This document shows positions 33,236-34,743 of a stretch of 34,743 nucleotides of DNA, in pieces. Position 1 is the first letter of the stretch. Each line of letters begins with the position of its first letter. The notes under the pieces were generated by a model, which ran no database searches, was not told the DNA's origin, and saw only the letters and a list, made by a program, of their open reading frames with translations. Location: positions 1 through 34,743 of the forward strand of contig DXEY01000172.1 of the NCBI GenBank assembly GCA_019114745.1, written 5' to 3'. Both the position numbers and the translations under genes were made by a program. The DNA comes from Candidatus Mediterraneibacter colneyensis. Its GTDB lineage: Bacteria; Bacillota; Clostridia; Lachnospirales; Lachnospiraceae.

Positions 33236-33670
33236 ATGTTTTGTAAAAATTGCGGTGCACAGTTGAACGACAATGCAGCATTTTGTGTAAAATGCGGATG
33301 TGCGAAAGGAAACGGCAACAGTTTTTGTCCGAACTGTGGCAAACCGGTTAACCCGCAGCAGGCGGTATGTCTCAATTGCGGATTCAAATTAGATGGCTCG
33401 GCAGGCGGAGGCGGAGGAAAAAGCAAGGTGACAGCAGGTCTCCTTGGAATTTTCCTAGGTGCGTTTGGCGTACATAATTTCTATCTGGGCTATACGGCAA
33501 AAGCAATTATTCAGGTGTGTGTTTCGGGCGTGGCTATTTTGCTGTCGTGCTGTACAGCCGGATTGTCGGTGTTTATCCTTGCCGGAATCGGTATATGGGG
33601 ACTTGTTGAAGGTATTATGATTTTAACAGGCGCGATCAGCAAGGATGGAAAGGGTAATCCGCTGGTATAG
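33236..33670 (+). CDS. double zinc-ribbon TM2-domain membrane protein
   Basis: This 144-residue protein has two N-terminal zinc ribbons (C3/C6/C17/C20 and C31/C34/C45/C48, each CxNC/CxKC-type). A glycine-rich linker follows (about 55-62). A TM2 domain spans about residues 63-137, with two membrane helices joined by the conserved GAFGVHNFYLGYTAKA loop and then WGLVEGIMILTGAISKDGKG. TM2 proteins are widespread but mostly without known function, and the zinc ribbons here presumably face the cytoplasm. I chose ATG 33236, with GGAGGG 7 bases upstream, over the in-frame ATG at 33215 that precedes this site. The DUF2752 gene follows after 6 bases, and the two share a promoter and a terminator, so they probably work together. 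Confidence 0.85.
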   Translation: MFCKNCGAQLNDNAAFCVKCGCAKGNGNSFCPNCGKPVNPQQAVCLNCGFKLDGSAGGGGGKSKVTAGLLGIFLGAFGVHNFYLGYTAKAIIQVCVSGVAILLSCCTAGLSVFILAGIGIWGLVEGIMILTGAISKDGKGNPLV

Positions 33671-33676
33671 CCTGAT

Positions 33677-34078
33677 ATGATGTTGGAACCATTTGAAGAA
33701 AAGGTGCAGATACAGTTGTTTTATCTGTCTCTGGTTCTTGCGGGAATACTGATTATACTGTATTTGAGCGGGATTGATTTCGGACAGTGGTTGCCGGGAT
33801 GCTACTTTTACAGGAAATATCATCTGTATTGCCCGGGGTGCGGCGGGACAAGGGCTGTGCGTTCCCTGCTGGCCGGGCATCCGGTAAAGAGTTTTCTGTA
33901 TCATCCGGTAGTGCCATATGCGGCAGGCGTATATGTGCTTTTCCTGTTTTCAAATATATTGTACAGATTGTCTCTTGTAAAAAAACCGTTTCGGCTGAGA
34001 CCTGTATATTTTTGTGCGGCAATTGCCATTATCATTGTTCAGTGGATTGTGAAAAATTTAATTTTGTTGTTACAATGA
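33677..34078 (+). CDS. DUF2752 membrane protein
   Basis: This 133-residue protein has three or so membrane helices (about residues 13-32, 70-95 and 108-131). Between the first two lies the family signature CPGCGGTRAVRSLLAGHPVKS, with C52 and C55 in a CPGCG block followed by T-R. This pattern defines DUF2752 (Pfam family of unknown function), whose members are frequently encoded next to TM2 or zinc-ribbon proteins. The two cysteines could bind metal or form a disulfide. ATG 33677 lies 6 bases after the TM2 gene stops. No good ribosome binding site of its own is visible, so it is likely translated by coupling. A terminator follows directly at 34083. Confidence 0.85.
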   Translation: MMLEPFEEKVQIQLFYLSLVLAGILIILYLSGIDFGQWLPGCYFYRKYHLYCPGCGGTRAVRSLLAGHPVKSFLYHPVVPYAAGVYVLFLFSNILYRLSLVKKPFRLRPVYFCAAIAIIIVQWIVKNLILLLQ

Positions 34079-34082
34079 TATG

Positions 34083-34136
34083 ATCAGACAGCTGTCTTGA
34101 TGTTTAGCATCAATATGGCTGTCTGATATTTTTTAT
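34083..34136 (+). terminator. terminator of the TM2/DUF2752 unit
   Basis: The outer stem ATCAGACAGC (34083-34092) pairs with GCTGTCTGAT (34118-34127). An inner TTGATG/CATCAA stem is enclosed, and ATTTTTTAT follows. Confidence 0.9.
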
Positions 34137-34155
34137 GATAGTATCGAGCCAGAAG

Positions 34156-34215
34156 TCGTCCCTGCGGGACTCCCCGCGGCTTTGCCGCTTCTTTGCTCAT
34201 GAATCGGCGCTTCCT
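34156..34215. repeat. direct repeat, copy 1 (with two mini-hairpins)
   Basis: A 60-base unit that recurs at 34344-34403 with 57 of 60 bases identical. Inside it are two short hairpins in a row, GTCCC-TGC-GGGAC and GCGGC-TTT-GCCGC. It lies in the 519-base gene-free region between the DUF2752 gene and nifJ. In the minus direction it resembles the short spurious 'proteins' often annotated from intergenic repeats in Lachnospiraceae genomes, which suggests a dispersed repeat family. Confidence 0.85.
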
Positions 34216-34225
34216 GACTGCTTCC

Positions 34226-34307
34226 ACATGCGGCAGCTCGACTTCGCTGCCCGAGGCAGCAAAATCGAGCTGTATGGCGTCCGCCTATGACTTCTCTCGC
34301 CGCATGT
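34226..34307. repeat. nested inverted repeats between the direct repeats
   Basis: The outer arms are ACATGCGGC (34226-34234) and GCCGCATGT (34299-34307). The inner arms CAGCTCGA (34234-34241) and TCGAGCTG (34265-34272) enclose a further CTGC-CCGAG-GCAG hairpin. The stretch can fold into one branched structure. Confidence 0.75.
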
Positions 34308-34343
34308 TCATTCTGCTTGCAGTTCCCCCGCGCCATTCGCAAA

Positions 34344-34403
34344 TCGTCCCTGCGGGACTCCCCGTGGCTTTGCCGCTTCTTTGCTCATGAACAGGCGCTT
34401 CCT
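34344..34403. repeat. direct repeat, copy 2
   Basis: The second copy of the 60-base unit lies 188 bases after the first. It differs at three positions, one of which turns a G-C pair of the GCGGC/GCCGC hairpin into a G-U pair in the plus-strand RNA and a C-A mismatch in the minus-strand RNA. Confidence 0.85.
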
Positions 34404-34404
34404 T

Positions 34405-34464
34405 CGTCAGGAAAGTCAGTCGGAATTTTATGCAAGCATAATTCCGACTGACCATTTCCTGACG
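34405..34464. repeat. 60-base imperfect palindrome
   Basis: The arms CGTCAGGAAA, then TCAGTCGGAATT, pair with AATTCCGACTGA, then TTTCCTGACG, around a 12-base centre with only a few unpaired bases. It abuts direct repeat copy 2 and ends 46 bases before the nifJ -35 box. There is no T-run, so it is not a normal terminator. Confidence 0.8.
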
Positions 34465-34509
34465 GGGAAACTGCACCCCAAAATATACAAAAAAACGGAT
34501 CGCACTCTA

Positions 34510-34538
34510 TAGACTTTTGTCATTTTTGGCGATATAAT
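34510..34538 (+). promoter_or_regulatory. promoter of nifJ
   Basis: TAGACT (34510-34515), a 17-base spacer and a perfect TATAAT (34533-34538), about 60 bp ahead of the start codon. Confidence 0.75.
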
Positions 34539-34576
34539 GAAACTACATGTGAATAAAACTATTTTTTTCAATGTAA

Positions 34577-34743
<167 letters not shown>

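Noticed and set aside
34156-34403. Possible CRISPR array
   Set aside because: Only two repeat copies exist, they are 60 bases long with a structured 128-base interval, and no cas genes are present.
34133-34476. Short minus-strand open frames in the repeat region, whose translations resemble each other
   Set aside because: They arise from the two copies of the direct repeat. They lack ribosome binding sites, and small proteins of this kind are probably mis-annotations of an intergenic repeat.

Overview
The window is a contiguous stretch of bacterial chromosome, almost certainly from a Lachnospiraceae-type Clostridia (an anaerobic low-to-mid GC Firmicute, probably gut-associated). The evidence is the gene order murE-priA-def-fmt-Zn peptidase-rsmB-rlmN-stp-prkC-rsgA-rpe-thiN, a single-chain flavodiiron/rubredoxin/NADH oxidoreductase fusion, the beginning of a pyruvate:ferredoxin oxidoreductase gene, strong AGGAGG ribosome binding sites and consensus sigma-A promoters. 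The MurE-type ligase carries the DNPR motif, so a meso-diaminopimelate peptidoglycan is expected. Nearly everything is core metabolism and information processing. I found no CRISPR array, phage, intact insertion sequence, toxin-antitoxin pair or recognisable defence system.

Region 1 (1-5500): the end of a PAP2-family membrane phosphatase, trpS, then on the minus strand a tRNA-Arg(ACG) and an RluA-family pseudouridine synthase. Next come a decayed Rpn-type nuclease/transposase in three reading frames and the Tex RNA-binding protein. Region 2 (5500-11570): a DnaJ-type co-chaperone lacking the zinc-finger domain, rpiB overlapping a CmpB-type membrane/coiled-coil protein, endonuclease III, and the 844-residue oxygen-scavenging flavodiiron fusion closed by a strong terminator. 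Region 3 (11580-17610): tRNA-Gly(TCC), a convergent glycerate kinase, a DUF624 membrane protein with xpt, a sodium:alanine symporter, an unrecognised seven-helix membrane protein, and a minus-strand relic of a lost gene.

Region 4 (17525-31000): a long, tightly packed and partly overlapping operon for cell-wall synthesis, replication restart, protein maturation and initiation, rRNA methylation, Ser/Thr kinase/phosphatase signalling and ribosome assembly, ending with rpe and thiamine pyrophosphokinase. Spacings are mostly under 35 bp and often negative, so co-transcription is likely; ychF and lgt follow in the same direction. Region 5 (33090-34140): a self-contained two-gene unit with its own consensus promoter and terminator, encoding a double zinc-ribbon TM2 protein and a DUF2752 protein, both of unknown function. 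Region 6 (34140-34743): a composite non-coding repeat (57/60-identical direct repeats, nested inverted repeats, a 60-base imperfect palindrome) immediately upstream of the nifJ promoter, then the first 48 complete codons of nifJ.

The most interesting items are the structured repeat in front of nifJ, the TM2/DUF2752 unit, the two gene relics and the unassigned membrane protein. All product names are read from motifs by eye, and no database search was possible.
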